DNA from: an uncultured Clostridia bacterium
Lineage (GTDB): Bacteria > Bacillota > Clostridia > Christensenellales > Borkfalkiaceae
DNA length: 16,026 nucleotides
Direction of reading: 5' to 3'
Assembly (NCBI GenBank): GCA_947581885.1
Contig: CANPWF010000019.1
Location: 1-16,026 of the forward strand
The notes under the pieces were generated by a model. That model was not told the origin of the DNA and ran no database searches. It saw nothing but the letters and a program-made list of their open reading frames with translations. This document shows positions 1 to 7,865 of the stretch, one piece after another. Both the position numbers and the translations under genes were made by a program. Position 1 is the stretch's first letter; each line of letters starts with the position of its first letter.

Positions 1-72
1 CTTGAAACGGGCGCGCCCCTCTCCCGCGAAGCCTTCGGGCGGCACCTTCTGACGGGCGAACTCATGGAATGA
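1..72 (+). CDS. 3' end of an unidentified plus-strand gene (partial)
   Basis: Frame 1 is open from the window edge to a TGA at 70-72 and gives 23 C-terminal residues ending in GELME. A rho-independent terminator follows 15 bases later, which supports this being a real gene end. The fragment is too short to assign. The acidic, helical tail with a T-G-x-x-L-S-x-E-x-F pattern vaguely resembles the end of FtsH-type proteases, but that is only a guess. The gene is convergent with the large minus-strand operon, so it is probably unrelated to it in function. Confidence 0.6.
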   Translation, partial: LETGAPLSREAFGRHLLTGELME

Positions 73-86
73 CGCGCGGCGCACAC

Positions 87-107
87 CCGCCATGCGGGCG
101 GTTTTTT
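87..107 (+). terminator. Rho-independent terminator of the upstream plus-strand gene
   Basis: The stem CCGCC (87-91) pairs with GGCGG (97-101) around a 5-base loop and runs directly into six T residues (102-107). It lies 15 bases after the TGA of the partial plus-strand gene. It has no T-run on the other strand, so it serves the plus strand only. Confidence 0.8.
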
Positions 108-114
108 GTAAGAT

Positions 115-144
115 AAAGGGACGGCTTTGCAGCCGCCCCTTTTT
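115..144. terminator. Second hairpin, probably a bidirectional terminator between convergent genes
   Basis: AAAGGG-A-CGGCT (115-126) pairs with AGCCG-C-CCCTTT (131-142) around loop TTGC, with one internal A/C mismatch. On the plus strand it ends in TTTTT (140-144). On the minus strand it ends in TTTATCTT. It sits between the convergent ends of the plus-strand fragment and the nine-gene minus-strand operon, so it is the best candidate for the operon's own terminator as well as a backup for the plus-strand gene. Confidence 0.65.
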
Positions 145-148
145 GCAT

Positions 149-175
149 GCTTCCGAAGGGGGGAAGATCGGAAGC
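149..175. other. 8-bp stem-loop at the 3' end of the operon
   Basis: GCTTCCGA (149-156) and TCGGAAGC (168-175) form a perfect 8-bp stem with an 11-base purine loop. It lies about 20 bases downstream of the last operon stop codon on the minus strand. No T-run follows directly, so it could protect the mRNA 3' end or act in tandem with the 115-144 hairpin. Confidence 0.45.
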
Positions 176-194
176 GGGTGAGCGTTTGGCAAAA

Positions 195-1133
195 TTATTC
201 GTCGTTGTAGGTGATCTTCATCTGCAATTTTCCGTCGCGATAATAGAGCCGATCGATGAAGAGCTGGCGATTGTTGCCGGGCTCGGAGAGAATGGTGTGG
301 ACATGATAAGCGCAGTACAGGTTTCCCTCATCGTCGCGGAAGGCGCAGTTGTGCCCGGGGCCCGAGACCTTGCCCTCGATGTACGTTGCAATGGGCGCAT
401 CGTACTTTTCAAAGGGGCCCATGGGGCTGGAGGACTTGGCGCCGCAGATGCAATAGTACTTGCTCGCAAAGTGGTTGCCCGAGTACATGAGGTGATATTC
501 CCCGTTGACTTTGACGAGGAAGGGCCCCTCGTTCCACTTGTACACCGTCCCCTCGGGGGAAATGTAGGGCGTGATCTCGTAGTCCTTTTCGGGCTTGGTG
601 AGGAACACGGGTTCGCCCACCACGGAGAGCAGGTCGTCGGCGAGGCGAATGACATAGAGATGACTCTGATGTTCGCCGTTCACGATGTTATCGTTGCAGT
701 CGCGCGAGTAGTAGAGATACTTCTTGCCGTCGTCGTCGATGAACACCGAGCCGTCGATCGCCGTGTAGCCGAAGTCGAAGAGGGGACCCTCGAGGGCGTC
801 CATGAAGGGGCCCTCGGGGGAGGAGGAAATTGCCACGCCGAGGCGAAGCGTCTTGGTCTTTTTCCAACGGGTGGAGAAGAAAAGGTAGTATTTCCCCTCA
901 TATTCGGTGACTTCGGGCGCCCAGCAATCGCAATAGCCGAAGGACTTTTCGGTGAGCATATAGCACACCTTGCCCTCATCCCAATGTTTGAGATCCTTGC
1001 TCTTCCAGACTTTGAAGCCCATCATGTCGATGGTGTGGGAGGTCGCGTACATGTAGTACATGCCGTCTTTGGCGTGCAATACAAAGGGGTCGCCGATCTG
1101 GATGATGCCGCTGGGATTAAATTCGCTTTTCAT
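195..1133 (-). CDS. Cytoplasmic GH43-family glycoside hydrolase (arabinofuranosidase/xylosidase type)
   Basis: A 312-residue single-domain enzyme of the GH43 five-bladed beta-propeller family, which hydrolyses arabinose-, xylose- or galactose-containing oligosaccharides with inversion. All three acidic residues are visible. The general base is D15 in IGDPF, the pKa-modulating aspartate is D127 in AIDGSVF, and the general acid is E202 in NEGPF. The family-typical WAPEV (71-75) and SGPGHN (H260) are also present. There is no signal peptide or membrane segment, so it should act in the cytosol on imported oligosaccharides. The start is set by AAAGGAAG seven bases upstream of the ATG. It is the last gene of the operon, 26 bases after the giant lipoprotein gene. 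The exact linkage cannot be read from sequence alone. alpha-L-Arabinofuranosidase, beta-xylosidase and galactan-active subfamilies all share these motifs. Confidence 0.9.
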   Translation of the reverse strand: MKSEFNPSGIIQIGDPFVLHAKDGMYYMYATSHTIDMMGFKVWKSKDLKHWDEGKVCYMLTEKSFGYCDCWAPEVTEYEGKYYLFFSTRWKKTKTLRLGVAISSSPEGPFMDALEGPLFDFGYTAIDGSVFIDDDGKKYLYYSRDCNDNIVNGEHQSHLYVIRLADDLLSVVGEPVFLTKPEKDYEITPYISPEGTVYKWNEGPFLVKVNGEYHLMYSGNHFASKYYCICGAKSSSPMGPFEKYDAPIATYIEGKVSGPGHNCAFRDDEGNLYCAYHVHTILSEPGNNRQLFIDRLYYRDGKLQMKITYNDE

Positions 1134-1159
1134 GTTGCCACTTCCTTTGCGTGAAAATT

Positions 1160-4100
1160 TCAGTCTGCCGCGGGTGCGGTGTCGAGAATGCCCTCTGCCG
1201 TTACGTAGTACTGCTGTCCTGCATCGTTCGCTTCATGTTCGGGAACAAGCCAATAGTCGTTGGTGCCGTTCTTCCCGTTATTGCACTGGTCGCCGGGGGT
1301 CTTCCATGCAAAGCCGAGGCGAGCGGCGCCGTTCTCGATCGTGAGTTGCGAGTCCGCGATGAAGCACTCCGCAACGGTGGTATAGCGTTGCGTATCCGCA
1401 TTGTAGACGGTGTAGAAACTAACTGCATCGGTGACTGCATCACAACCGCTTACGCGGGCGGTGAGGTAGAATTGTTTGCTTGCGCTAAAGAACTCGAAAT
1501 TTGTATTCAGCCACCAATTACCTTCGGTATAGGTGTACAACGTGTGCGTTGCGACCGCAGCAACCTTGACGCCGCCATCGACCTTCTTCGCATAGAAGGT
1601 GACGCCCAAGCCGTCGTAATCTTCAGACCCCGTAACGGCAACGCTCGTAAGCCCTTGCGTCCAATCGGGAGCCTTCGCCTCGGTGATCTTGGCGTCGCCG
1701 ACCTTGCTTTCGACCTCCGCCTTCTCGGTGATGAAGGAGTAGTTCGACCACGTTGCCTTGGCAATGCCCATTCCGACCAATCCGACATAGCACTTATCCG
1801 TCTGCCCGACAAGGTAGTGACTGCCGACATAGACGAGCGCAGAGTTGACGTAGAAGTACAGGTCTCCGCCGATCTTGGCAACGGCGAGGGTCAGATAGTT
1901 CTCAGCTCCGCCCGAATATGCCTTACCCGCTTTTCCGATGATGATACCGGACCAAGCGTAATCGTAGCCATCGACATTGTTTACCGGCATAATACGGATC
2001 TCGTTATCCTGTCCCAGGTTGAGCGCGCGAAGGAAGAAGTACAGCGCCTCGGTGTTGCTCTTTTGGATAAGAATACCCGTGGTGGGATTGCCGTCCTGTT
2101 GAAGTTCCTCGATGTTCAGGCGGGTCTCAAACCAGAAATCGGCCGACGCCTTGTTGAGATAGATCTTTGCGCCTGTGCCCGTTTCCAATTTGAGCGTGGG
2201 TTCTCCGCCCTTATCGCCGAGGAGATCCCAGCCCGCAGAAGGATCCATAGGCACTTCCGTGGAATAACCGAAGTTCTCGCCCTTGTAGAAGTACGCCTTG
2301 ACGGTGACGGCGTTGCCGGGCATCGTGAAGCTGTACCCGTTGCTGTATTCGATGGGCGTTTCGGTTTCGCCATCGAGCGTGACCGTCACCTTTTCAAGAT
2401 AGGCGCCGCGGTTGGGCTCGACGGTGAGCGTGACGAGCATGCCCTCGGATGCCTCCTCCGCGTCCGCCGTGAGTATGCCGAGCGTATCCTCGAAGTCAAG
2501 CGTAATATTGAACTTTTCTTTCTCTTCCTCGAAGGTGCCGCCGAGGACGACGTCATCGTCGGGCATCGTGAAGGTGAGCCTTGCCTGCGCCTGACTGTTG
2601 ACGGTGAGGCTGCCTGCCTTGAAGAAGTAGCCGCCCTCCGCCTGCGCATCGACCGTAATGGTCTCGCCCGCAACCGCCGAGGTCTTGCTGGGGGTAAGGG
2701 TGCCGTTCGTGACGTCCTGCGAGACCGTGATGCTGTGGAACATGCTGTCGACTTCCTTGGTGAAGGTATAATCGAAGTAGGTCGCCTTGTTCACGCCCAT
2801 CTTCTGAAGCCCGATGTAGCAAGTGTCGGTCGTGCCGACCTGCGCCTCCCACTTGGTCTCCGTCTTGACGAGAACCTCGTTCACGTAGAAGTAGAGCGTG
2901 CCGCCCTTCTTCAGAAGCCCGAGGGTAATATAGTTCTCGAGCGTAGCGCCCTCATCGTGGTATGCCTTGCCGGCTTTGGCAACTTCGTCGCTATTCCAAG
3001 TGTAGTTGAACATATCGTCGCTTGCTCCCGCCATCACCATGACCTCGTTCGTCGTTGCAAGTCTAACCGCGCGGAGATAGAAGTAAATGCGCTGAGCGGG
3101 ATCGGAAGCCTTCTGCACGACGATGCCCGTGGTGGGGTTGCCGTCGGCCGAGAGTTCCGCAATGTTGATCTTGGTGGTGAAATAGAAATCTACCGCCGAT
3201 TGTTTCAGAAGGATCGACGCGTTGCCCTCGGTGTTCAACTTGAGCTTGGGATGGTCGCCGTTATCTTCGGAGAGATCCCAGCCCGCGGAAGGCGTGACGG
3301 GCACTTCCGTGGAATAGCCGAAGTTATCGCCCTCCACAACGAGGTGCTCGCCGATCTTGGTATCGACTTCGGTAGCCGCCGTCGTGAGCGTGTAGTCGGA
3401 ATACTTCACATCGCGGCAGTCATCGAACATCAAGAAGCCGATGTAGCACGTGCCATCGAGGTTGGGGTACATCTTGGCAGAAGCGAACTGCCCGTCGATG
3501 AAGAAGTAGAGGTACATGCCCTTCCTGGCAACACCGAGCGTAAAACCACCCCCCCCCTCAAAATCGTTGGTGAGGTTGCCGAGCGTATCGCCTTCCCACG
3601 CATAATCAAAGCTATCGTTGGCGTTATTGGCATTCATCACGTGGACGACCTTTCTTCCGTTGGCATAGAAGAAGATGCGCTGGGCATTATCCGCCGCGTC
3701 GCGGATGACGATGCCCGTTGCGGGATTGTTGGCGGCGGGTTTGGTCTCGTTGACGGTGATCTTCGCCTCAAAATAGAACTCTGCCGTGGGCGCCGTGGTG
3801 TGATAGATGAGCGCGTTGGTCGTCGACTGGACGGTGATGTAGGCGCCGGAGCCGAAGTCGTGCGAGAGATCCCAGTTGCTTGCGGGGATGGGGTCGAGCC
3901 CGATGTCCTCGTTATAGCCGAAGTTCTCGCCGCTCACCTGCGTGACCTGCGCCGTGATGACGACATCCTCTGCGGGCATCGTGAAGGTGGCCGAGGAAGG
4001 GGTGCCGTTGACGAGAATGTTATCTACGACAAAGCCCGTATCGGTCTGCACCGTGAGGGTGACCTGCTCGTTGTACTTTGCGGTCGATTTATCCGCCGTG

Positions 4101-4681
4101 ATGGTGACATGCTCCACGGGGTCGATGGTGATGTTGTACACGGCCTCTACGAACTCACCCGTGACGGTGACGTTCTTTTCGGGCATCGTAAAGGTATACA
4201 CGCCTGCCGACGCATTGATCGCCGTTCCATCGACCTTGACTGCGGAGATCGCCCAGCCCGACGCCGGATGAGGCGTAATGGTGATGGTCTCCCCCGCTTC
4301 CGCCTTGGTCTTGGATGCGGAAAGCGTGCCCTTTGTGGTATCGGTCGTGAGCGTCACGGTATAGAGCACCGTGTCCTTCACGAACGTTGCGGAGAGTTCC
4401 ACATTCTCTGCGGGCATCGTAAATGTGAGCCCTTGCTGTGCCTCACCGTTTACCGTGAGGCTGTTTTCCTTGAACGAATACCCGTTTTCGGGCGTCGCCG
4501 TAACGGTGACGGTCTCCCCTTCCGCGGCCTTCGTCTTGTCGGGCGTCAACGTGCCGTGCTCGACGGCGGTGGAGACCGTTACGTCGAAGGTGTCGGTCTC
4601 GGTATCGCCGCAGGCGGCAAGACCGAAGAGACAGCACACAAGGCACATGAGCGCCGAAAGCAGTACAAACCTTTTTTTCAT
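1160..4681 (-). CDS. Giant surface lipoprotein with InlB-type repeats and three copies of a putative glycan-binding module
   Basis: A 1173-residue protein. The N-terminus has KKR, a hydrophobic stretch and lipobox LAAC (C24), so it is exported and lipid-anchored. The order is: three divergent-InlB/bacterial-repeat units (about 31-247, each with V-T-V/G-T-L-T and a closing F-T-M-P), module A copy 1 (about 250-430), module A copy 2 (about 452-640), two more repeat units (about 648-795), module A copy 3 (about 799-975), and a C-terminal CBM9/DOMON-like beta domain (about 996-1173). Each module A begins G-E/D-NFGY and W-D-L and contains F-Y/W-F-x-T-K/R-I/L, TGI, LYFYVN and CYIGL-type strands. This suggests a concanavalin-like jelly roll. 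No glycosidase motif is visible. GGAGGAAAAT precedes the ATG. Its place between two GH43 genes suggests a glycan-capturing scaffold at the cell surface (inference). It has no name known to me. Confidence 0.85.
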   Translation of the reverse strand: MKKRFVLLSALMCLVCCLFGLAACGDTETDTFDVTVSTAVEHGTLTPDKTKAAEGETVTVTATPENGYSFKENSLTVNGEAQQGLTFTMPAENVELSATFVKDTVLYTVTLTTDTTKGTLSASKTKAEAGETITITPHPASGWAISAVKVDGTAINASAGVYTFTMPEKNVTVTGEFVEAVYNITIDPVEHVTITADKSTAKYNEQVTLTVQTDTGFVVDNILVNGTPSSATFTMPAEDVVITAQVTQVSGENFGYNEDIGLDPIPASNWDLSHDFGSGAYITVQSTTNALIYHTTAPTAEFYFEAKITVNETKPAANNPATGIVIRDAADNAQRIFFYANGRKVVHVMNANNANDSFDYAWEGDTLGNLTNDFEGGGGFTLGVARKGMYLYFFIDGQFASAKMYPNLDGTCYIGFLMFDDCRDVKYSDYTLTTAATEVDTKIGEHLVVEGDNFGYSTEVPVTPSAGWDLSEDNGDHPKLKLNTEGNASILLKQSAVDFYFTTKINIAELSADGNPTTGIVVQKASDPAQRIYFYLRAVRLATTNEVMVMAGASDDMFNYTWNSDEVAKAGKAYHDEGATLENYITLGLLKKGGTLYFYVNEVLVKTETKWEAQVGTTDTCYIGLQKMGVNKATYFDYTFTKEVDSMFHSITVSQDVTNGTLTPSKTSAVAGETITVDAQAEGGYFFKAGSLTVNSQAQARLTFTMPDDDVVLGGTFEEEKEKFNITLDFEDTLGILTADAEEASEGMLVTLTVEPNRGAYLEKVTVTLDGETETPIEYSNGYSFTMPGNAVTVKAYFYKGENFGYSTEVPMDPSAGWDLLGDKGGEPTLKLETGTGAKIYLNKASADFWFETRLNIEELQQDGNPTTGILIQKSNTEALYFFLRALNLGQDNEIRIMPVNNVDGYDYAWSGIIIGKAGKAYSGGAENYLTLAVAKIGGDLYFYVNSALVYVGSHYLVGQTDKCYVGLVGMGIAKATWSNYSFITEKAEVESKVGDAKITEAKAPDWTQGLTSVAVTGSEDYDGLGVTFYAKKVDGGVKVAAVATHTLYTYTEGNWWLNTNFEFFSASKQFYLTARVSGCDAVTDAVSFYTVYNADTQRYTTVAECFIADSQLTIENGAARLGFAWKTPGDQCNNGKNGTNDYWLVPEHEANDAGQQYYVTAEGILDTAPAAD
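2221..2281 (-). repeat. Conserved start of module A copy 3 (direct DNA repeat with 3271-3331)
   Basis: This 61-base stretch aligns without gaps to 3271-3331, with long identical blocks such as GCACTTCCGTGGAATA. It encodes the FGYSTEVP...PSAGWDL entry of the module. A more diverged third copy lies near 3870-3935. DNA-level identity suggests recent internal duplication or gene conversion within the lipoprotein gene. Confidence 0.7.
3271..3331 (-). repeat. Conserved start of module A copy 2 (direct DNA repeat with 2221-2281)
   Basis: Partner of the 2221-2281 repeat, in the same orientation and reading frame. Most mismatches fall in the centre, where the encoded residues differ (VTPS versus MDPS). 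The two copies are 1050 bases apart and could support homologous deletion or duplication of a whole module plus the two repeat units between them. Confidence 0.7.
3549..3557 (-). repeat. G9 homopolymer tract inside the lipoprotein gene
   Basis: Nine consecutive C on the plus strand are nine G in the coding strand and encode the glycines of FEGGGGF in module A copy 1. The reading frame is intact as given. A run this long could slip in replication or be a sequencing or assembly error point. Confidence 0.6.
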
Positions 4682-4699
4682 ATTTTCCTCCTTATTTCC

Positions 4700-4718
4700 A
4701 TATCACTTCCCGTGATAT
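4700..4718 (-). other. Intercistronic stem-loop
   Basis: ATATCAC (4700-4706) and GTGATAT (4712-4718) form a perfect 7-bp stem with a 5-base loop in the 47-base gap between the GH43 lipoprotein gene and the giant lipoprotein gene. No T-run follows on the minus strand and the downstream ribosome binding site remains outside the stem. It may act as an mRNA processing or stabilising element rather than a terminator. Confidence 0.4.
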
Positions 4719-4728
4719 ATTCCTTTGT

Positions 4729-7700
4729 TTACGCCTGTCCGGCGCTCTGTCCGCGGCGCCCCGGAAGGATCGCCTCGGGAGTTGCGCAGGAGACGGAAGC
4801 ATGCTGCGCTCCCTGTACCTCCGCAAGTTTCGCGTCGATCTCCGAAGCGTCCGTCGTGACGGAATAGTCGAAGAAGCGCGCCGTGATGTTCATGGTGATA
4901 AAGCCGATCTCGGCGGGCGTTTCCGCCGTGATGTTCGCAGGGGCCTCCTGCGTGCCCGCAAGCGTGCCGTTCACAAGATAGTAGAACGTGCTGCCCTTGC
5001 GGAGAACGCCGAGTTCAACGGAATTCGTGCCTGTGTATCTTCCCGTGGAGACGCCCATGTTGTAGGGCTGGTTCCAATCCCAATCGCCCGTGCCGACGGC
5101 GCCCGTATAGCACACCGTGTTGGCGGGGCTGAGCCCCACGGCGTCGATGAACATGCACACCGCCCTGCCGTTCGCCTGACCCGCGATGAGGCCGATCTTG
5201 GGCGCCTTGTCGCCGTTCTTGATCTCGTACGCCGTGATCTTGGTGGTGAAGTAGTAGCTCGTCGCCTCAACATCCTTGAAGTACGCCCACTGCTGTTCGG
5301 CGGCGCGCTGTTCCACGTAGGGATGATCGCCCTTATCCTGCAGGAGGTTGAAGCCGCCCGACATCGACTGCTCCTTGCCGTTGCCGATGTTCTCTCCCTC
5401 GCTCTCCCCGGCCTCCACATAGCCGTTTGCGCCGAACGTAAAGTAGCGCGAAGGGCTGTTGTAGGGAATGCCGTTGGGCGAGTTGGAGGTGCGGTTGGAG
5501 GAGGCGTAGGAGAGCACCGTGTTGAAGTTGGGCAACACTTTCACCATCCCCGGGGCATAGTCGAGCCCGATCGCGGAATAGGGCATGTATGCCTCGATGG
5601 TATAGCCTTCCACATCCGTCACATCGAGTTTATCCTGCATGTATTCCACATCGAAGCCAAGCCCTTTTGTGCGGACCATGGTATCGAAATAGTAGGCGGT
5701 GTAGTCGTACCCGTCGTTCACGTTGCGGCCCGAGGCGATGCCCACCCACGTCTCTATTTTACCGGAGGCGGCAATGCGCATCTGCACGGTCTCGGGCGAG
5801 ACGTCGAGCGCGTCTGCCTGCGCAACCATGAGTTCCACCGAAGAGTTCTGATAGACGGGCTTTGTGTTGTTGTAGGAGACGGTGGGGTCCTTCACCTCGA
5901 CGGCGAAGTACACCCCCTCTGCCCCGAGGTGCGTGGTCATTTTCAGGGAATAGGTATCCGAGAACGTGGAATTGAAACTGAACCACTTCTTTCCCTGCCA
6001 TACGGCCTCGTCGAACACGCCGTCGAACGTTACGCCGTCGGAAAGTTCGTTGTCGCGCCAGCCGATGGAGTCTCCGCCCGTGGGGCCTTCGTAGGAGTAG
6101 TTTTCCGCCGAGAACGTCTTTTTGTTCGTCTCCGTCTTGCCGAGCACAACGATATCCGAGATCGCGATGGGCTTATCGCTCTCGATCGTGAACGTGATCT
6201 TCTTCACGGGGATCTCGTTGAACGAGCACGCGACCGAACCGCCCGCCCGCACGAATTCGTATTCGTCGTCGACGTTCCACTCTTTGTCGAACACGAGTTC
6301 GCCGATGCGGTAGGCGCCGCGGTCCGCGCGCGAGCCGTCCGACTCGATCTCGATGTTCGTCACTTTGTCCCAAAGTTTATCGTAATAGAAACTCTGGTAG
6401 ACCATGAGCCCCGTCGCGTAGACGTAATCGTTCCACGTAAGGGTGATCTCCGTCGTCCCCTCCGCGATAAATTCCTTTGCGACGGAGGAGTTGTGCATCT
6501 TCACAAGGCCGTCGTTGAGATAGGCCTCGGAACTGCCTTGGCGCACGTTGGTGGCCGTCACCGTTGCCGCGGGCGCGACGTTCTTGTAGCCGCTCACCGC
6601 CGCGGGCAGAGGCTGCACCGAATAGGTGGGTCCGTTGCAGTAGAGGATATCCTGCCCCGCTTCATTCTTGGTGAGGAATACCCTGTCGATCGCAACGGCG
6701 CGGGCGCTGTTGCCGTAAAGCCTGTCGAGGTGGGCGTGGTAGACGATCCACCACTCGTCCCCCACCTTCACAAAACTGTGGTGCCCCGTGCCGCTCATCT
6801 GATCGTAGTCGTCGATGAGGATCTGCTCGCCCGCTTCGTTGACGTAATTCTTGTCGTCCTCGTTGGCGGTGAGAAGTTTGCCGCCGTCATAGAGGTCGAC
6901 TTTCACGAAATCGCCGAGGGGCCCGTCCGCGATCGCCTGTTTCACGGAATAGCTCCTGTTCCAATACTCGTTCACCGAGAGGGTCAGGTAGTACTTGCCG
7001 CCCTCCTTGATCATGAACGGCCCTTCGTTGGTGTAGTCCTCATCGAGAACGGTGAGGTCGGCCGCATCCAATGTGGGCGAGGATTTCTTGTTCATCGTGA
7101 GCTGCTTGGCGGTCGAATAGTCGGGCGTCATGTAATCTTTGAGCGCCATGCCCCAGATGGAGGAACCCGCGGGGTTGTCGCGCACGTCGCACACGAAATA
7201 GACGTAGAGTTTGCCGTCGTCATCCTGGAAGAGGCTCGCGTCGATGAGGTGCCGCTGGTAGAGCGGATGGTCGACGGGGAAGAGATCGGTATCCACCCAA
7301 CTGTCGGCGATGCCCACGTTGCGGCCGTCAGCGTTGGTGCCCGTCCACTGCACGAAGGGCCCCTGCGGAGCCTTCGACACCGCAATGCCGAGGGAGAGCC
7401 TGTTCGCAGGCTTCTTATAGTTGCCCGCGGAATAGGCGAGAAGGTAGAGCGTCTCGCCCCCGATCTCGACGGGGAGCACTTCGGGCGCCCACAGATCGCG
7501 CAACGACCAACTTTCCTTCTCGGGATGGAAGGCAACGCCCGTGCACGTCCAATCCACGAGGTCCTCGCTGCGATAGGCAAGGTACCCCGTGCTCTCGATG
7601 GCGTCGCTCGTGCCATAGAGCCAGAACACCGTCTTGCCGTTCTCCTCCACCGAAATGACGGAGGGGTCGGGCATCTTCGTGACGAGATCGTTGCGGTAGA

Positions 7701-7845
7701 AGAGATCGGCGTCATAGCCCGCAGAGGCGCTCGCGTTGGAGGCATGATCGAGTTCCCCCGTGCCCGAGCCGCAGGCAATGAGCCCGGCGGCAAGCGTGAC
7801 GGTGAGTGCTCCCGCAAGTAACGCGGCCAAAGTTTTCTTTTTCAT
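4729..7845 (-). CDS. Multimodular GH43 surface lipoprotein (extracellular glycosidase)
   Basis: A 1038-residue exported enzyme. Signal peptide with lipobox LIAC (C25). The GH43 catalytic propeller covers about 45-415, with general base D60 in MPDPS, modulator D202 in LIDASLF, general acid E274 in TNEGPF, plus WAPEV and SGTGHHSF. It is followed by a discoidin/F5-8-like galactose-binding domain (about 415-580), a CBM9-like domain opening with DGVFDEAVW (about 600-810), and one copy of module A, the same module found three times in the neighbouring lipoprotein (about 818-1005). CAGGAGA lies upstream of the ATG, 20 bases after the permease gene. It should cleave side chains or backbone residues of a bound arabinoxylan-, arabinan- or arabinogalactan-type glycan at the cell surface before uptake. 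The substrate is an inference. The catalytic family assignment is firm. Confidence 0.9.
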   Translation of the reverse strand: MKKKTLAALLAGALTVTLAAGLIACGSGTGELDHASNASASAGYDADLFYRNDLVTKMPDPSVISVEENGKTVFWLYGTSDAIESTGYLAYRSEDLVDWTCTGVAFHPEKESWSLRDLWAPEVLPVEIGGETLYLLAYSAGNYKKPANRLSLGIAVSKAPQGPFVQWTGTNADGRNVGIADSWVDTDLFPVDHPLYQRHLIDASLFQDDDGKLYVYFVCDVRDNPAGSSIWGMALKDYMTPDYSTAKQLTMNKKSSPTLDAADLTVLDEDYTNEGPFMIKEGGKYYLTLSVNEYWNRSYSVKQAIADGPLGDFVKVDLYDGGKLLTANEDDKNYVNEAGEQILIDDYDQMSGTGHHSFVKVGDEWWIVYHAHLDRLYGNSARAVAIDRVFLTKNEAGQDILYCNGPTYSVQPLPAAVSGYKNVAPAATVTATNVRQGSSEAYLNDGLVKMHNSSVAKEFIAEGTTEITLTWNDYVYATGLMVYQSFYYDKLWDKVTNIEIESDGSRADRGAYRIGELVFDKEWNVDDEYEFVRAGGSVACSFNEIPVKKITFTIESDKPIAISDIVVLGKTETNKKTFSAENYSYEGPTGGDSIGWRDNELSDGVTFDGVFDEAVWQGKKWFSFNSTFSDTYSLKMTTHLGAEGVYFAVEVKDPTVSYNNTKPVYQNSSVELMVAQADALDVSPETVQMRIAASGKIETWVGIASGRNVNDGYDYTAYYFDTMVRTKGLGFDVEYMQDKLDVTDVEGYTIEAYMPYSAIGLDYAPGMVKVLPNFNTVLSYASSNRTSNSPNGIPYNSPSRYFTFGANGYVEAGESEGENIGNGKEQSMSGGFNLLQDKGDHPYVEQRAAEQQWAYFKDVEATSYYFTTKITAYEIKNGDKAPKIGLIAGQANGRAVCMFIDAVGLSPANTVCYTGAVGTGDWDWNQPYNMGVSTGRYTGTNSVELGVLRKGSTFYYLVNGTLAGTQEAPANITAETPAEIGFITMNITARFFDYSVTTDASEIDAKLAEVQGAQHASVSCATPEAILPGRRGQSAGQA

Positions 7846-7865
7846 AAATTATCTCCTGATTTCGG

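Noticed and set aside
1151..4867. Plus-strand open frame of 1238 codons antisense to the giant lipoprotein gene
   Set aside because: It mirrors the codon bias of the minus-strand gene, has no signal peptide or recognisable domain, and its product is an unnatural mix rich in Arg, Val, His and Glu. The minus-strand frame has a ribosome binding site, lipobox and repeats.
4801..7821. Plus-strand open frame of 1006 codons antisense to the GH43 lipoprotein gene
   Set aside because: Same reasoning: it is a shadow of a gene with a complete GH43 active site on the other strand.
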